A stretch of DNA of 63,682 bases from an uncultured Butyricicoccus sp. (GCA_944384745.1 CALWUO010000009.1:1-63682); one strand, 5' to 3'. Shown: positions 15,664-25,241, numbered from the stretch's first letter. The notes: generated by a model from the letters alone, not told the origin. Numbers and translations: made by a program.

Positions 15664-16937
15664 CATGTGACTTTTTTTATAAAATTGGAGAACAAATGTA
15701 TTCACATGTACTTTCAAACGGTTTAAAAATGTACTATATACCAAAAACCAATTTTTCCAAAACTTTTGCTATGCTTGCTACTAATTTCGGTTCGGCTGAC
15801 CAAAAGTTTCAAATGCAAAATGGTGAAATTTTAAATACTCCTGCTGGAGTTGCACATTTTTTAGAACATAAAATGTTTGAAGATGAAGACGGAAATGCAC
15901 TTCAAAAATTTGCAAAGACAGGGGCTAGTCCAAACGCATTCACAAGTAGAAATATGACAGCATACTATTTTTCATGTACAGATAATTTATATGAAAATTT
16001 AGATATTTTAACTAAATTTGTATGTACTCCATACTTTACAGATGAAAATGTAAAAAAAGAAAAGGGCATTATAGAGCAGGAAATAAGCATGCTTGATGAT
16101 GACCCATTTTGGAACGCATACACAAATGTTTACGCTGGCATGTATCATAACCACCCTATTAGAATTTCTATTGCAGGCAGTGCAGAAAGTATTGCTCCTA
16201 TCGACCCAGAATTATTATATAAATGCCATAAAGCATTTTATAGCCCTAAAAATCTTGTTCTAACCGTTTGTGGCAATGCTGATTTTAATAAAATCATTGA
16301 AATTGCAGAAAAGAACACACCAAAACAAACTGATAAAATCGCAAACCGTTTTTATGGTGAACGTCAAGATAATGTTTATAAAAACAAAATAACTGTAAAA
16401 ATGAATGTTCCACAACCATTTTTTATGATTGGTATTAAGGATATTCCACTTGCAAAAAACGAGTCACAATCTAAAAGACAGCTTATAGGTGAGCTTTGCT
16501 GTGAAATTCTTGCTGGAAAATCATCAGAGCTTTACAACAATCTTTATAAAGATGGCACTTTAAACCGTCGCTTTGATGCTGGTTACACTATTCACCCTGA
16601 TGCTGCTTGTGTTTTATTCAGTGGAGATAGCAAAAATCCTCAAAAAGTATATCAATCAATTATTGATAATATAAGTGAATTTATTAAAAATGGTATATCA
16701 AATGAGGAATTTAACCGAGTAAAACATATGCATTATGGCATGATGTTACGCACACTTGACCAACCAGATGATTTATGTAGAATACAATGTGAATGTGCAT
16801 TTGCAAATGAAAACTTTGCAACCTCATCACTTCAATATGATGATATTACAATAGATGATTTGTTAAATATGTTTAAAATTTGGAATAATGAAAATAGATT
16901 TACTCTTTCTGAGGTTATTCCTCTTGATAATGATTAA
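15660..16937 (+). CDS. yfmH: M16 metallopeptidase YfmH, linked to EF-P modification
   Basis: A 425-residue M16-family protein with an intact inverted zinc motif: H66-F-L-E69-H70 (HFLEHKMFE), then KTGASPNAFTS. A downstream acidic stretch (GIIEQEISMLDDDP) supplies the usual third ligand region. The ATG overlaps the yfmF stop, and the ribosome site AAAGGAGG sits inside yfmF. With YfmF it probably forms a heterodimer of one active and one inactive M16 subunit. The true substrate is not established by the sequence. Confidence 0.9.
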   Translation: MTCDFFYKIGEQMYSHVLSNGLKMYYIPKTNFSKTFAMLATNFGSADQKFQMQNGEILNTPAGVAHFLEHKMFEDEDGNALQKFAKTGASPNAFTSRNMTAYYFSCTDNLYENLDILTKFVCTPYFTDENVKKEKGIIEQEISMLDDDPFWNAYTNVYAGMYHNHPIRISIAGSAESIAPIDPELLYKCHKAFYSPKNLVLTVCGNADFNKIIEIAEKNTPKQTDKIANRFYGERQDNVYKNKITVKMNVPQPFFMIGIKDIPLAKNESQSKRQLIGELCCEILAGKSSELYNNLYKDGTLNRRFDAGYTIHPDAACVLFSGDSKNPQKVYQSIIDNISEFIKNGISNEEFNRVKHMHYGMMLRTLDQPDDLCRIQCECAFANENFATSSLQYDDITIDDLLNMFKIWNNENRFTLSEVIPLDND

Positions 16938-16948
16938 GGGGGTTAATT

Positions 16949-17782
16949 ATGCAACATTTAATTGAGTTTCCTCAGCTTGGTTTAAGTTTTACACTTAATA
17001 GAGTTGCATTTAATCTATTTGGAAAAGATATTTATTGGTATGGTATAATTATAGCAATAGGTTTTATCGTTGCATCATTATATATGTCAAAGAAAACCAC
17101 ACAATTTGGTTATAAACAAGATACTCTATACGATTTATTATTGTTATGTTTGCCAATTGCAATTATATGTGCAAGATTATATTATGTTATTTTTGAATGG
17201 AAACAATACAAAGATAATCCAATATCTGTGCTATATATTTGGAATGGTGGAATTGCAATTTATGGCGGTATAATAGGTGCATTTATAACAATATATATAT
17301 ATGGTAAAAAACACAAACTAAATATAGCTGAACTTTTAGATATTGCCTCATGTGGAATAATAATTGGTCAGATTTTTGGCAGATGGGGCAACTTTGTAAA
17401 CGCTGAGGCTTTTGGTAGTGAAACCTCTCTTCCTTGGGGTATGTCAATAAATGGTGCAGCACCTGTTCACCCAACATTTTTTTATGAATCATTATGGAAT
17501 TTAATTGGATTTATTATATTACACTTTTGCTGTAAACATAGAAAGTTTAAAGGTCAAATATTTTTAATTTATGTGGCTTGGTATGGTTTTGGTCGTTCAA
17601 TTATTGAGGGACTTAGAACTGATAGTTTGTATATACCTAATACACCTATAAGAGTTTCACAGTTTTTAGCATGTATAAGTTGGATTGTAGCATGTATTTT
17701 GTTAGTTATTGCAAAGAAAAACAAAATACAAACGCTTAGTCAAATTTGGAATCCAACTGGTAAAATAGAATATAAAAAATAA
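16949..17782 (+). CDS. lgt: Prolipoprotein diacylglyceryl transferase
   Basis: A 277-residue integral membrane protein with about seven hydrophobic helices and the Lgt signature GRWGNFVNAEAFG (residues about 145-157). It transfers diacylglycerol from phosphatidylglycerol to the lipobox cysteine of prolipoproteins at the membrane. AGGGGG lies just upstream, 11 nt after yfmH. One likely substrate, the small lipoprotein at 54.7 kb, is in this window. Confidence 0.96.
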   Translation: MQHLIEFPQLGLSFTLNRVAFNLFGKDIYWYGIIIAIGFIVASLYMSKKTTQFGYKQDTLYDLLLLCLPIAIICARLYYVIFEWKQYKDNPISVLYIWNGGIAIYGGIIGAFITIYIYGKKHKLNIAELLDIASCGIIIGQIFGRWGNFVNAEAFGSETSLPWGMSINGAAPVHPTFFYESLWNLIGFIILHFCCKHRKFKGQIFLIYVAWYGFGRSIIEGLRTDSLYIPNTPIRVSQFLACISWIVACILLVIAKKNKIQTLSQIWNPTGKIEYKK

Positions 17783-17795
17783 AGGAGTGCATAAA

Positions 17796-18650
17796 ATGAG
17801 TGCAATAAAAATGGACGGAAAGGCATTATCCGCTAAAATTAGAAGTCAAATTCTAGCAGAAACAGAAGAATTAAAAGCAAATGGCGTTGTTCCAGGGCTT
17901 GCAGTAATACTTGTAGGTGATGACCAAGCAAGTCAAATCTATGTTAGAAATAAAGAAAAGGCTTGCACAGAATGTGGTTTTTATAGTGAAAAACACATTT
18001 TACCTGCTAGTGCTACACAAGATGAACTTCTTGAACTTATCAACACATTAAATAAAAACCCTAAAATCAGCGGTATTCTTTGTCAGCTACCACTTCCAAA
18101 ACAAATCAGTGAAGATGCTGTAATTGCAGCGATTGACCCAAAAAAAGATGTAGATGCTTTTAATACCTCAAATGTTGGTAAAATTATGACTGGTGATTAT
18201 GATTTCCTACCTTGCACACCTGCTGGTGTTATGGAACTGCTAAAGGAATATAATATAAACGCTGAAGGCAAACAATGTGTTGTTGTTGGACGTTCAAATA
18301 TTGTTGGTAAACCAATGGCGATGTTGCTTCTTCATAAAAATGGTACAGTTACAATCTGTCACAGCAAAACAAGTAATTTAACTGAAATTTGCAAAGGTGC
18401 TGATATCTTAGTTGCTGCTGTCGGTCGAGCTAACTTTATCACCGCTGATATGGTCAAGGACGGTGCAGTTGTAATTGATGTTGGCATGAACCGAAATGAA
18501 GAAGGCAAGGTTTGTGGTGACGTTTCTAACGATGTTATGGAAAAAGCTTCTTATATGACGCCTGTTCCTGGTGGTGTTGGTCCTATGACAATAACAATGC
18601 TTATGAAAAATACTATTAAAGCTGCAAAACTGCAAAACGGTATTCTATAA
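17796..18650 (+). CDS. folD: Methylenetetrahydrofolate dehydrogenase / cyclohydrolase
   Basis: The start at 17796 follows AAAGGAG (17781-17787); a GTG at 17787 overlaps that ribosome site and is rejected. The 284-residue bifunctional enzyme has the YVRNKEKACTECG motif with the catalytic Lys near residue 54, the VGRSNIVGKPMA NADP-binding loop and TPVPGGVGPMT near the C terminus. It interconverts 5,10-methylene- and 10-formyl-tetrahydrofolate for purine and thymidylate synthesis. It is last in the cluster and followed by a terminator. Confidence 0.97.
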   Translation: MSAIKMDGKALSAKIRSQILAETEELKANGVVPGLAVILVGDDQASQIYVRNKEKACTECGFYSEKHILPASATQDELLELINTLNKNPKISGILCQLPLPKQISEDAVIAAIDPKKDVDAFNTSNVGKIMTGDYDFLPCTPAGVMELLKEYNINAEGKQCVVVGRSNIVGKPMAMLLLHKNGTVTICHSKTSNLTEICKGADILVAAVGRANFITADMVKDGAVVIDVGMNRNEEGKVCGDVSNDVMEKASYMTPVPGGVGPMTITMLMKNTIKAAKLQNGIL

Positions 18651-18654
18651 ATTT

Positions 18655-18695
18655 AAAAATCCTCTGTTCAAAAACAGAGGATTTGTTTTTTATTT
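18655..18695 (+). terminator. Bidirectional terminator between folD and dut
   Basis: Perfect 11-bp stem AAATCCTCTGT / ACAGAGGATTT with a 6-nt loop; GTTTTTTATTTT follows on the plus strand. The T-run overlaps the convergent dut stop codon, and the minus-strand readout (TTTTTAAATTT) can end dut too. Confidence 0.9.
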
Positions 18696-19121
18696 TGTTC
18701 CTGTACTACCATGACCGCCACGGTCTTTGTTACCTAAAACATCTTGCTCTAAAAATGAAATAGCTGGCTGATGTTCCATAATTCTAAATTGACACACTCT
18801 ATCATTCACTAGAATTTTAGTATCCCTTAGTGCATATGCAGGCATAAACCACTGGTCATTATCTCCACAATAGGTCTCATCAACAACACCCATTGAATTT
18901 GTTTGTATAATTCCAAAATTCTTAAAAGTAGAACTTCTTGGCACAATGTGAGCTTCATAACCTTTAGGAAGTTGCATTGCAATTCCTAGTGGAATAAGTT
19001 TAAATTCGCCTGCTTTTAACTCTATATCTTCAGCAGCTCTTAAATCAATCCAATCGGATTTACCATCTATATAACGCAGTTTTTCAATTTTATCAGTAAA
19101 ATATTTTATTTTAATTTCCAT
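18690..19121 (-). CDS. dut: dUTP diphosphatase
   Basis: A 143-residue trimeric-type dUTPase. Visible motifs in order: [41 protein letters not shown] and the C-terminal GGHGSTGT lid. It hydrolyses dUTP to dUMP, keeping uracil out of DNA and feeding thymidylate synthesis. The gene starts 13 nt after nrdG, so deoxynucleotide production (NrdD/NrdG) and dUTP removal are in one transcript. Confidence 0.95.
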   Translation of the reverse strand: MEIKIKYFTDKIEKLRYIDGKSDWIDLRAAEDIELKAGEFKLIPLGIAMQLPKGYEAHIVPRSSTFKNFGIIQTNSMGVVDETYCGDNDQWFMPAYALRDTKILVNDRVCQFRIMEHQPAISFLEQDVLGNKDRGGHGSTGTK

Positions 19122-19134
19122 TTTTAACCCTCAA

Positions 19135-19638
19135 TCAATTATATTCAGGCTCAGATAAAAGCACAATCTGTTTAAGTTTAAATGTTTTTGGCACGTCTAT
19201 AACCCTTTGATTTTCGCTACCTCTCCAAGGAAGTTTTGCATCTTTTAGAGAGTTTACAAATCTACCATCTACTATCACATCAACTAACTTTACAACTGGT
19301 AAATTTTTTATTTGTTCAAAGCGATAACCTGTGTATAACCATATTGTTTTTGTTGGAAATTTCTCACGTATTTCTTTACAAAGTTCGGTTATTGCCTCAC
19401 GGTTTGATATAAATAATGGGTCTCCACCAGATAAAGTTATACCTGAAACATAGTCGTTCTCTAGCTCGGCAAAGATTTCTTGTTTTGCCTCATCATCAAA
19501 TTCTAAACCGCCATGCTCGTCCCATGTTATAGGATTGTGACAGCCTTCACAAGCGTGTTCACATCCTGCAACCCAAAGAACAACTCTTATTCCTTCACCA
19601 TTTAACATATCATCTTTTGTAATATTATGATAACGCAT
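19135..19638 (-). CDS. nrdG: Anaerobic ribonucleotide reductase activating enzyme
   Basis: A 167-residue radical SAM activase with C26-x3-C30-x2-C33 (CEHACEGC) for the 4Fe-4S cluster and the GGDPLF motif. It generates the glycyl radical on NrdD by reductive cleavage of AdoMet. It starts within one base of the nrdD stop, so it is translated from the same mRNA. Confidence 0.97.
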   Translation of the reverse strand: MRYHNITKDDMLNGEGIRVVLWVAGCEHACEGCHNPITWDEHGGLEFDDEAKQEIFAELENDYVSGITLSGGDPLFISNREAITELCKEIREKFPTKTIWLYTGYRFEQIKNLPVVKLVDVIVDGRFVNSLKDAKLPWRGSENQRVIDVPKTFKLKQIVLLSEPEYN

Positions 19639-21759
19639 TTACATACTCTTTCTTTCTGCAATTTCTGCCATTTTTGCTTCGTTTAAACGAGTATCTCCTT
19701 TAACACGAGAATAAGATAAATAACCGTTCATACGCTCAATTTTTGTAAGGTTTCGACTGCCACATTTTGGACATGTATCCATAGATAGTTCTTCATGTCC
19801 ACAATCATTACAATAAGCAAGTGATAAATTAACACCCTCATAAAAGCCCATTTTCATAGCACGACGAACCATTGTGCGAATAGCTTCTAAATTATAATCT
19901 ATTGGATATTTAACATATTGTATTTTACCACCGTTGCATAAATTCCAATAACGATATTCAAGGTTTTGCTTTTGGATAGGTGTAATGTCTTCTGCTACAT
20001 GACAATGGAAACTATTAGAAACATATTCCCTATCGGATACACCCTCAACTATACCATATTTAGCTCTAAACTGGTGAACCTGTAAACCGCAAAGACTTTC
20101 CGCTGGTGTGCCATAAATGGCATAAAGATAACCATCTTCTTCTTTAAACTGGTTAACTTTTTCATTTATATATTCAAGCACTTCTTTAGCAAACTCGCCA
20201 TCTTCAACCAAACTCTTTCCATTATAAAGCATTTGTAGCTCATTTAATGCGGTTATGCCAAAAGATGCTGTTGCAGTTTTCATAATAGGCTTAATTTTAT
20301 CATTTATTCCCAAATGGCCGCCATAAAAACCGCCCTCACAATAAGCCAGTGGGTTTGTTGATGCTCTCATTTCACCCAGATATGCATATGTACGAATATG
20401 TAATTTACGAATTAGCTCAAGATAATAATCCAAAACTTCATAAAAATCAAGGTTTTCCTGTCTTGATTTAGCTAAAATCATAGGTAAATGCAGAGAAACC
20501 GCACCAATATTCCATCTTCCAACAAAAACAGGCTTATCGTCTTCATCTGCTGGTTTCATTCCGCCACGCTCATACCAAGGGGATAAAAACGCACGACAAC
20601 CCATAGGACTAATAATTTTGCCGTATTTTTTATACATTGATGGCACATAACCCTCACCAGAAAGGGAAAGCCAGTCTGGATACATAGCTTTTGATGAGCA
20701 TAAAATACCAGCTTCAAAAACATCTTCAAGTTCTTTTCCCTCACCATGTAAATTTTCATCATATAAAAATACGATTTTAGGGAATAAAACTGGTTTCTTT
20801 TGTCCTTTTTTACCCTGTCCACGACGTCTAACATCAAGCATTGTAATAGATGCCATTTTAGCAAATCTACCTGTACCAGTTCCCATTGTCATTGTGATAA
20901 ATGGATAATCACCACGGCTTGATGCAACGGTATTAAATTTATATTCCCAACCTTGGAAACCTTGTTTAAAGTCATTTAGAACATCAGCAACAGCTTCTTT
21001 TTCAACCGTTTCAGCGTCAAGACCCATACGGGCATATTTTTCTATTAACATTTTATATGTTTTTTCAGCATAAGGCTCTAAAAGTAAATCAACACTTGGA
21101 ACAGTAAAACCGCCATATTGTTGACTTGCCGCAGAAAGCACTATGTCACCAATAACATCAAATGCAACATCAAGAGTTTTAGGCTCATTATACCATAAAT
21201 TGCCCATTTCAAAGCCGCCCTTTAACACATTTTCAACGTCAAACAGGCAACAGTTCATAGTATCACGTCTTGCAGACATATCATGTACATAAATATAGCC
21301 ATCACGACAAGCTTGTAATTCTTCTGTGGTCATAAAGAATTTTTGATAAAGTTCTTTATTTAGCTGATTAAAAATTAAACTACGCTTTGTAGAAACTAAA
21401 GCGGAGTCAGTGTTAGAGTTTTCTTTATCCCCTATATACATAATAGACTGACTTTTTTTATAAACGCTATCCAACATTCCGACAAAGTCTTGCTTATAAT
21501 TTCGGTAATCACGATAGCTTTTTGCAACTTCTGGACGAACACGTTCAAGGGCTGCTTCTACCATATTATGCATTTGACTAATTTGAATTTCTGATGTATT
21601 CATTTGGTTTACATAATCTTCAACATACTTACAAATACTATTTGTTTCATCTTTTGTAAACTCATATAATACACGGTTTGCAGATTTATTAACTGCTGCA
21701 ATTACCTTATTAACATTAAATTCTTCTTTTGTATGGTCCTTTTTTACAACATACACCAT
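19639..21759 (-). CDS. nrdD: Anaerobic (class III) ribonucleoside-triphosphate reductase
   Basis: A 706-residue enzyme. An ATP-cone regulatory domain occupies residues 1 to about 95 (VVKKDHTKEEFNVNKV). The glycyl-radical barrel is in the middle. A zinc site with two Cys pairs (CNDCG and CPKCG) precedes the C-terminal radical loop RMNGYLS. It reduces ribonucleotides to deoxyribonucleotides using a glycyl radical that oxygen destroys, which points to an anaerobic host. The operon nrdD-nrdG-dut has its own promoter with an NrdR-box-like sequence. Confidence 0.97.
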   Translation of the reverse strand: MVYVVKKDHTKEEFNVNKVIAAVNKSANRVLYEFTKDETNSICKYVEDYVNQMNTSEIQISQMHNMVEAALERVRPEVAKSYRDYRNYKQDFVGMLDSVYKKSQSIMYIGDKENSNTDSALVSTKRSLIFNQLNKELYQKFFMTTEELQACRDGYIYVHDMSARRDTMNCCLFDVENVLKGGFEMGNLWYNEPKTLDVAFDVIGDIVLSAASQQYGGFTVPSVDLLLEPYAEKTYKMLIEKYARMGLDAETVEKEAVADVLNDFKQGFQGWEYKFNTVASSRGDYPFITMTMGTGTGRFAKMASITMLDVRRRGQGKKGQKKPVLFPKIVFLYDENLHGEGKELEDVFEAGILCSSKAMYPDWLSLSGEGYVPSMYKKYGKIISPMGCRAFLSPWYERGGMKPADEDDKPVFVGRWNIGAVSLHLPMILAKSRQENLDFYEVLDYYLELIRKLHIRTYAYLGEMRASTNPLAYCEGGFYGGHLGINDKIKPIMKTATASFGITALNELQMLYNGKSLVEDGEFAKEVLEYINEKVNQFKEEDGYLYAIYGTPAESLCGLQVHQFRAKYGIVEGVSDREYVSNSFHCHVAEDITPIQKQNLEYRYWNLCNGGKIQYVKYPIDYNLEAIRTMVRRAMKMGFYEGVNLSLAYCNDCGHEELSMDTCPKCGSRNLTKIERMNGYLSYSRVKGDTRLNEAKMAEIAERKSM

Positions 21760-21802
21760 TTATTTAAAGCCGCCCTTTCATCATAAATATTGTAGCTGTT
21801 TT

Positions 21803-21831
21803 ATTATATCACCCTATATCTTGTATGTCAT
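21803..21831 (-). promoter_or_regulatory. nrdD promoter with NrdR-box-like sequence
   Basis: Minus strand ATGACA (21826-21831), 17 bp, TATAAT (21803-21808). The spacer contains, on the plus strand, ACCCTATATCTTGT (21811-21824), 13 of 14 matches to the NrdR box ACACTATATCTTGT. A poorer second copy may lie at 21782-21795. NrdR represses ribonucleotide reductase operons when dATP is high, and a box between -35 and -10 would block polymerase. Confidence 0.6.
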
Positions 21832-21896
21832 TTATAATTATCTACAAATTACAGCTTATAAATTCATGCATTATAGTACGGTTTTAAAGTTATTAA

Positions 21897-21925
21897 TTGA
21901 CATAAATCAAAAGTGAATTTATAAT
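21897..21925 (+). promoter_or_regulatory. Consensus promoter of the nitroreductase gene
   Basis: TTGACA (21897-21902), 17 bp, TATAAT (21920-21925): a perfect sigma-A consensus, about 40 nt before the start codon, diverging from nrdD. Confidence 0.8.
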
Positions 21926-21965
21926 TAAAAACAGTTAATATATATTTTTTCTTTGGAGGTTACTT

Positions 21966-22502
21966 ATGGAATTACAAGATTGTATTTTAACCCGCAGAAG
22001 TATTAGAAGATTTACTGATAAAGCGGTGTCACATGAAACTTTAGAAAAAATAATCGCTCTTTCTGCCTATGCACCATCATGGAAAAATACACAGATTTCA
22101 CGTTATATTGCGATTGAAAACCCAGAAATGTTAAATAAAATCTGTGAAGTTTATGCAACATTCAATGCAAAAATCATATCTAACTGTAAAACACTTATTG
22201 CACAAACCTTTGTTAAAAATAGAAGTGGTTTTGAACGTGATGGTTCATACTCAACTGATAGAAATGAAGGCTGGCAATATTATGATTGTGGCATTGCTGC
22301 TCAAACATTTTGTTTAGCTGCCCATGAATTTGGTGTCGGTTCGGTTATTTTGGGTATTTTTGACCGCAAAGAGCTTGAAAAATATCTTGAAATTCCACAA
22401 GACCAAGAACTTATGTCACTTATAGCTATTGGCTACCCTGTTGAAAGTGATGTGCCTGCACCAAAACGAAAAGATGTTGAAACACTTCTAAGCTATCGTT
22501 AA
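21966..22502 (+). CDS. Nitroreductase-family FMN oxidoreductase
   Basis: A 178-residue nitroreductase-fold protein. The N-terminal TRRSIRRFTDKAV motif binds FMN phosphate, followed by APSWKNTQ and a C-terminal SLIAIGYP segment. Such enzymes form FMN dimers and reduce nitro groups, quinones or flavins with NAD(P)H. The substrate cannot be read from sequence. It is monocistronic between a consensus promoter and a terminator. TTTGGAGG precedes the ATG. Confidence 0.88.
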   Translation: MELQDCILTRRSIRRFTDKAVSHETLEKIIALSAYAPSWKNTQISRYIAIENPEMLNKICEVYATFNAKIISNCKTLIAQTFVKNRSGFERDGSYSTDRNEGWQYYDCGIAAQTFCLAAHEFGVGSVILGIFDRKELEKYLEIPQDQELMSLIAIGYPVESDVPAPKRKDVETLLSYR

Positions 22503-22525
22503 CTAAATATTATAATTTTCGCATA

Positions 22526-22560
22526 AAAAGTCCACTGGTTTTATCCAGAGGACTTTTATT
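22526..22560 (+). terminator. Bidirectional terminator between the nitroreductase gene and rlmH
   Basis: Stem AAAAGTCCaCTGG / CCAGaGGACTTTT (13 bp with one mismatch) with a 6-nt loop, TTTTATT after it on plus and A-rich sequence before it, so it can serve both converging genes. Confidence 0.88.
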
Positions 22561-23041
22561 ATTTGTGATATTTACCACCAGCTTGAATATTAAGTGCTCT
22601 ATAAACCTGTTCAAGCACCATAACCCTTGCCAAATGGTGTGGAAATGTCATTGGCGACATAGATAATCTTAAATTAGCTTGTCTTTTAAGTTGTTCGTCC
22701 ATGCCACAAGAACCACCTATAAGTATAGCCAAACGACTAATACCATTTAAAGTAAACTCGGATATTTTATCGGCTAAAGCCTCGCTTGACATAGTTTTAC
22801 CCTCTATACACATAGCAATTACAGCCGCACCTTGAGGTATTTTCGAGCGAATAAGCTCGGCTTCTTTTTGTAGTGCCGATGTTATTTGACCATCTGACGG
22901 TTTATCTGGTAAACGTTGCTCTGGAAGTTCAATTATTTCCAATTTACAATAACCTGCAAGCCGTTTTTCATACTCCTTAACTGCTTCTTTCCAAAACTTT
23001 TCCCCAAGTTTACCCACACAAATCAACCTAATGCCAAGCAC
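22559..23041 (-). CDS. rlmH: 23S rRNA pseudouridine1915-N3 methyltransferase
   Basis: A 160-residue SPOUT methyltransferase with AILIGGSCGMDEQL and the C-terminal MTFPHHLARVMVLEQVYRA signature. It starts at GTG 23041 inside the end of walJ, 19 nt overlapping, with GGAG about 9 nt upstream. RlmH methylates pseudouridine 1915 in helix 69 of 23S rRNA. It is the last gene of the wal block, a position also seen near walJ in other Firmicutes. Confidence 0.95.
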   Translation of the reverse strand: MLGIRLICVGKLGEKFWKEAVKEYEKRLAGYCKLEIIELPEQRLPDKPSDGQITSALQKEAELIRSKIPQGAAVIAMCIEGKTMSSEALADKISEFTLNGISRLAILIGGSCGMDEQLKRQANLRLSMSPMTFPHHLARVMVLEQVYRALNIQAGGKYHK

Positions 23042-23841
23042 TTGTCCATCTCCATTTCAAAAAATATTGGTTTTTCCATTTCGTTTACAGGTGCAACAAA
23101 TAAGTCACATTTAAGCCCTGCTATAAATAACATCTGATTTATATATCTTGCCGCTTTTACAGGTGTATTATTTTTTTCACTTAAATGAGCTAAAACTATT
23201 GTGTTAACCCCATTTTTCACCAAATCAACCACACATTCCGCACAGGCTACATTAGATAAATGACCATAATTACCCAAAACACGCTGTTTTAACTTATAGG
23301 GATATATTTCATTGTTTTTAAGCATATCAATATCATGATTAGCTTCTATAACAACAAAATCACATTTGGAAAGCATGTTTTTTACATTTAAAGGAATAAA
23401 TCCTAAATCGGTTGCAAAACCAAAATTTATTTCTTTGCAGTTAAGTATAAAACCTACGCTTTCATTGGCATCATGTGGGGTTAGAAATGATTTAACTTGA
23501 ACAGATTTAATAAAAAAGCTTTCACAGCCTATAAAAGTATGTATAATATCCTTTGCATGAGGTATCTTCTGCAATACTGCATGAGCTGTGCCTTTTGTCA
23601 TAAAAACAGGTATATTATATTTTTTAGCAAATGTTGAAAGTCCTTTTATATGGTCAGTATGTTCATGCGTTATAAGTACAGCATCTAACATATCAACTGT
23701 TAAGCCTAAACTTGAAAGTGAATTATTAAGTTTTCTTACAGATACACCCATATCTATTAAAATTATGGTGTCACCGCAAAAAAACAGACTGCAATTACCA
23801 GAAGAACCACTTGCAATACTAAAATAACCTATCTTATTCAA
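23023..23841 (-). CDS. walJ: WalJ/YycJ-type metallo-beta-lactamase fold hydrolase
   Basis: A 272-residue MBL-fold protein. N-terminal FSIASGSSGNC is typical of WalJ, and the metal motif THEHTDHI follows at about residue 58. Additional His and Asp ligands occur in LTPHD, EANHD and VLAHLS. In B. subtilis, walJ is in the walRKHIJ operon, and its loss affects cell division coordination; it is predicted to be a nuclease or phosphodiesterase. It follows murA by about 65 nt holding a GC-rich hairpin (23872-23897). Confidence 0.9.
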   Translation of the reverse strand: MNKIGYFSIASGSSGNCSLFFCGDTIILIDMGVSVRKLNNSLSSLGLTVDMLDAVLITHEHTDHIKGLSTFAKKYNIPVFMTKGTAHAVLQKIPHAKDIIHTFIGCESFFIKSVQVKSFLTPHDANESVGFILNCKEINFGFATDLGFIPLNVKNMLSKCDFVVIEANHDIDMLKNNEIYPYKLKQRVLGNYGHLSNVACAECVVDLVKNGVNTIVLAHLSEKNNTPVKAARYINQMLFIAGLKCDLFVAPVNEMEKPIFFEMEMDKCLALG

Positions 23842-23906
23842 TAATTAAATCACCCCTTTACATGAAAATCGGGGCGGAAATCAAAAATACCGCCCCAATA
23901 ATTGCT

Positions 23907-25208
23907 TTATTTTGAATTTGGCATAGGGCTACTTGTATCTGGAATTTCAGACCTATACATATCAGCACCCAAGCCAACAAACTTTTCGACTAAATTTTCA
24001 TATCCACGCTCGATATTAGTAACTTGTTCAACCATAGTTGTACCCTTTGCCGCAAGTCCTGCAATAACCATTGCTGCACCTGCACGCAGGTCATATGCAC
24101 GAACTGGAGCAGCTTTAAGCTCAGATACACCCTCAACAACAGCCACTTTGCCCTCCACATGGATATTAGCACCCATTCTAATAAGGTCTTCAGTATAACG
24201 ATATCTGTTATCCCAAACGCCTTCAGTTATAATACTTGTGCCATCAGCAAGACATAAAGCAGTTGTCATCTGAGGTTGCATATCAGTTGGAAATCCTGGA
24301 TAAGGCATGGTTTTAATATTGGTTTTTAACAGCTTACCTGTGCGAGTTACTAAAACAGCATCATCATATTCAGTAACCTCCACACCCATTTCAACAAGTT
24401 TATTTGTTATACATTCAAGGTGTTTTGGAATTACATTTTTAATAAGTGCCTGACCGCCACAAGCGGCAACAGCTGCCATAAATGTACCTGCTTCAATTTG
24501 GTCTGGAATTATAGAGTATGTTCCGCCATGCATTTTTTTAACGCCACGAATTTTAATAACATCAGTGCCAGCACCCTTAACATCAGCACCCATAGCATTT
24601 AAAAAATTTGCAAGGTCTACAATATGAGGTTCTTTTGCTGCATTTTCAATAATAGTCATACCGTCTGCAAGCACAGCCGCAAGCATAATATTAATAGTTG
24701 CACCAACGGACACAACATCAAAATAAATATGAGCACCTTTTAAGCCGTTTGGAGCTTCTGCATGAATATATCCACCCTCACGAATGGAAATTTTAGCACC
24801 CAAAGCCTCAAAACCTTTAATATGTTGGTCGATTGGACGAACTCCGCCAAAATTACAACCACCTGGCATAGTAACCTCTGCTTTATGGTATTTACCAAGC
24901 AATGCACCAATAAGATAATAAGAGGCTCTTATTTTACGCATAAGGTCATATGGGATTTTATCTTTATCTTGACTACATTCACCTGAAAGTTCAACTGTTG
25001 TAGCATTTATCAGTCTTACAGAAACGCCTAATTCACGCAAGATTTCAAGCTGTAATGTAACATCTATAATTTTAGGAACGTTTTCTATTCTACATGGGCC
25101 ATCTACCAATAAAGCGGCTGGAACTATGGCAACTGCTGCGTTTTTAGCACCGCTGATGGTCACTTCTCCGTTAAGGCGTTTACCGCCATTTATGACATAT
25201 TTGGTCAA
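23907..25208 (-). CDS. murA: UDP-N-acetylglucosamine 1-carboxyvinyltransferase
   Basis: Start at TTG 25208 (MTKYVINGGKRLNGEV) because AAGGAG is about 9 nt upstream and the longer frame to 25274 would translate the terminator hairpin. The 433-residue EPSP-synthase fold includes GAKNAAVA near residue 20 and the catalytic Cys at about 118 in PGGCNFG, the residue attacked by fosfomycin. The enzyme starts peptidoglycan synthesis by adding enolpyruvate to UDP-GlcNAc. Its place between walI and walJ couples wall precursor supply to the Wal system. Confidence 0.95.
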   Translation of the reverse strand: MTKYVINGGKRLNGEVTISGAKNAAVAIVPAALLVDGPCRIENVPKIIDVTLQLEILRELGVSVRLINATTVELSGECSQDKDKIPYDLMRKIRASYYLIGALLGKYHKAEVTMPGGCNFGGVRPIDQHIKGFEALGAKISIREGGYIHAEAPNGLKGAHIYFDVVSVGATINIMLAAVLADGMTIIENAAKEPHIVDLANFLNAMGADVKGAGTDVIKIRGVKKMHGGTYSIIPDQIEAGTFMAAVAACGGQALIKNVIPKHLECITNKLVEMGVEVTEYDDAVLVTRTGKLLKTNIKTMPYPGFPTDMQPQMTTALCLADGTSIITEGVWDNRYRYTEDLIRMGANIHVEGKVAVVEGVSELKAAPVRAYDLRAGAAMVIAGLAAKGTTMVEQVTNIERGYENLVEKFVGLGADMYRSEIPDTSSPMPNSK

Positions 25209-25241
25209 TTCAACCGTCTCCTTAAGTCTCCTTAATATATT

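Noticed and set aside
17796..18650. Folate riboswitch for folD
   Set aside because: folD follows lgt at 13 nt, leaving no space for a leader.
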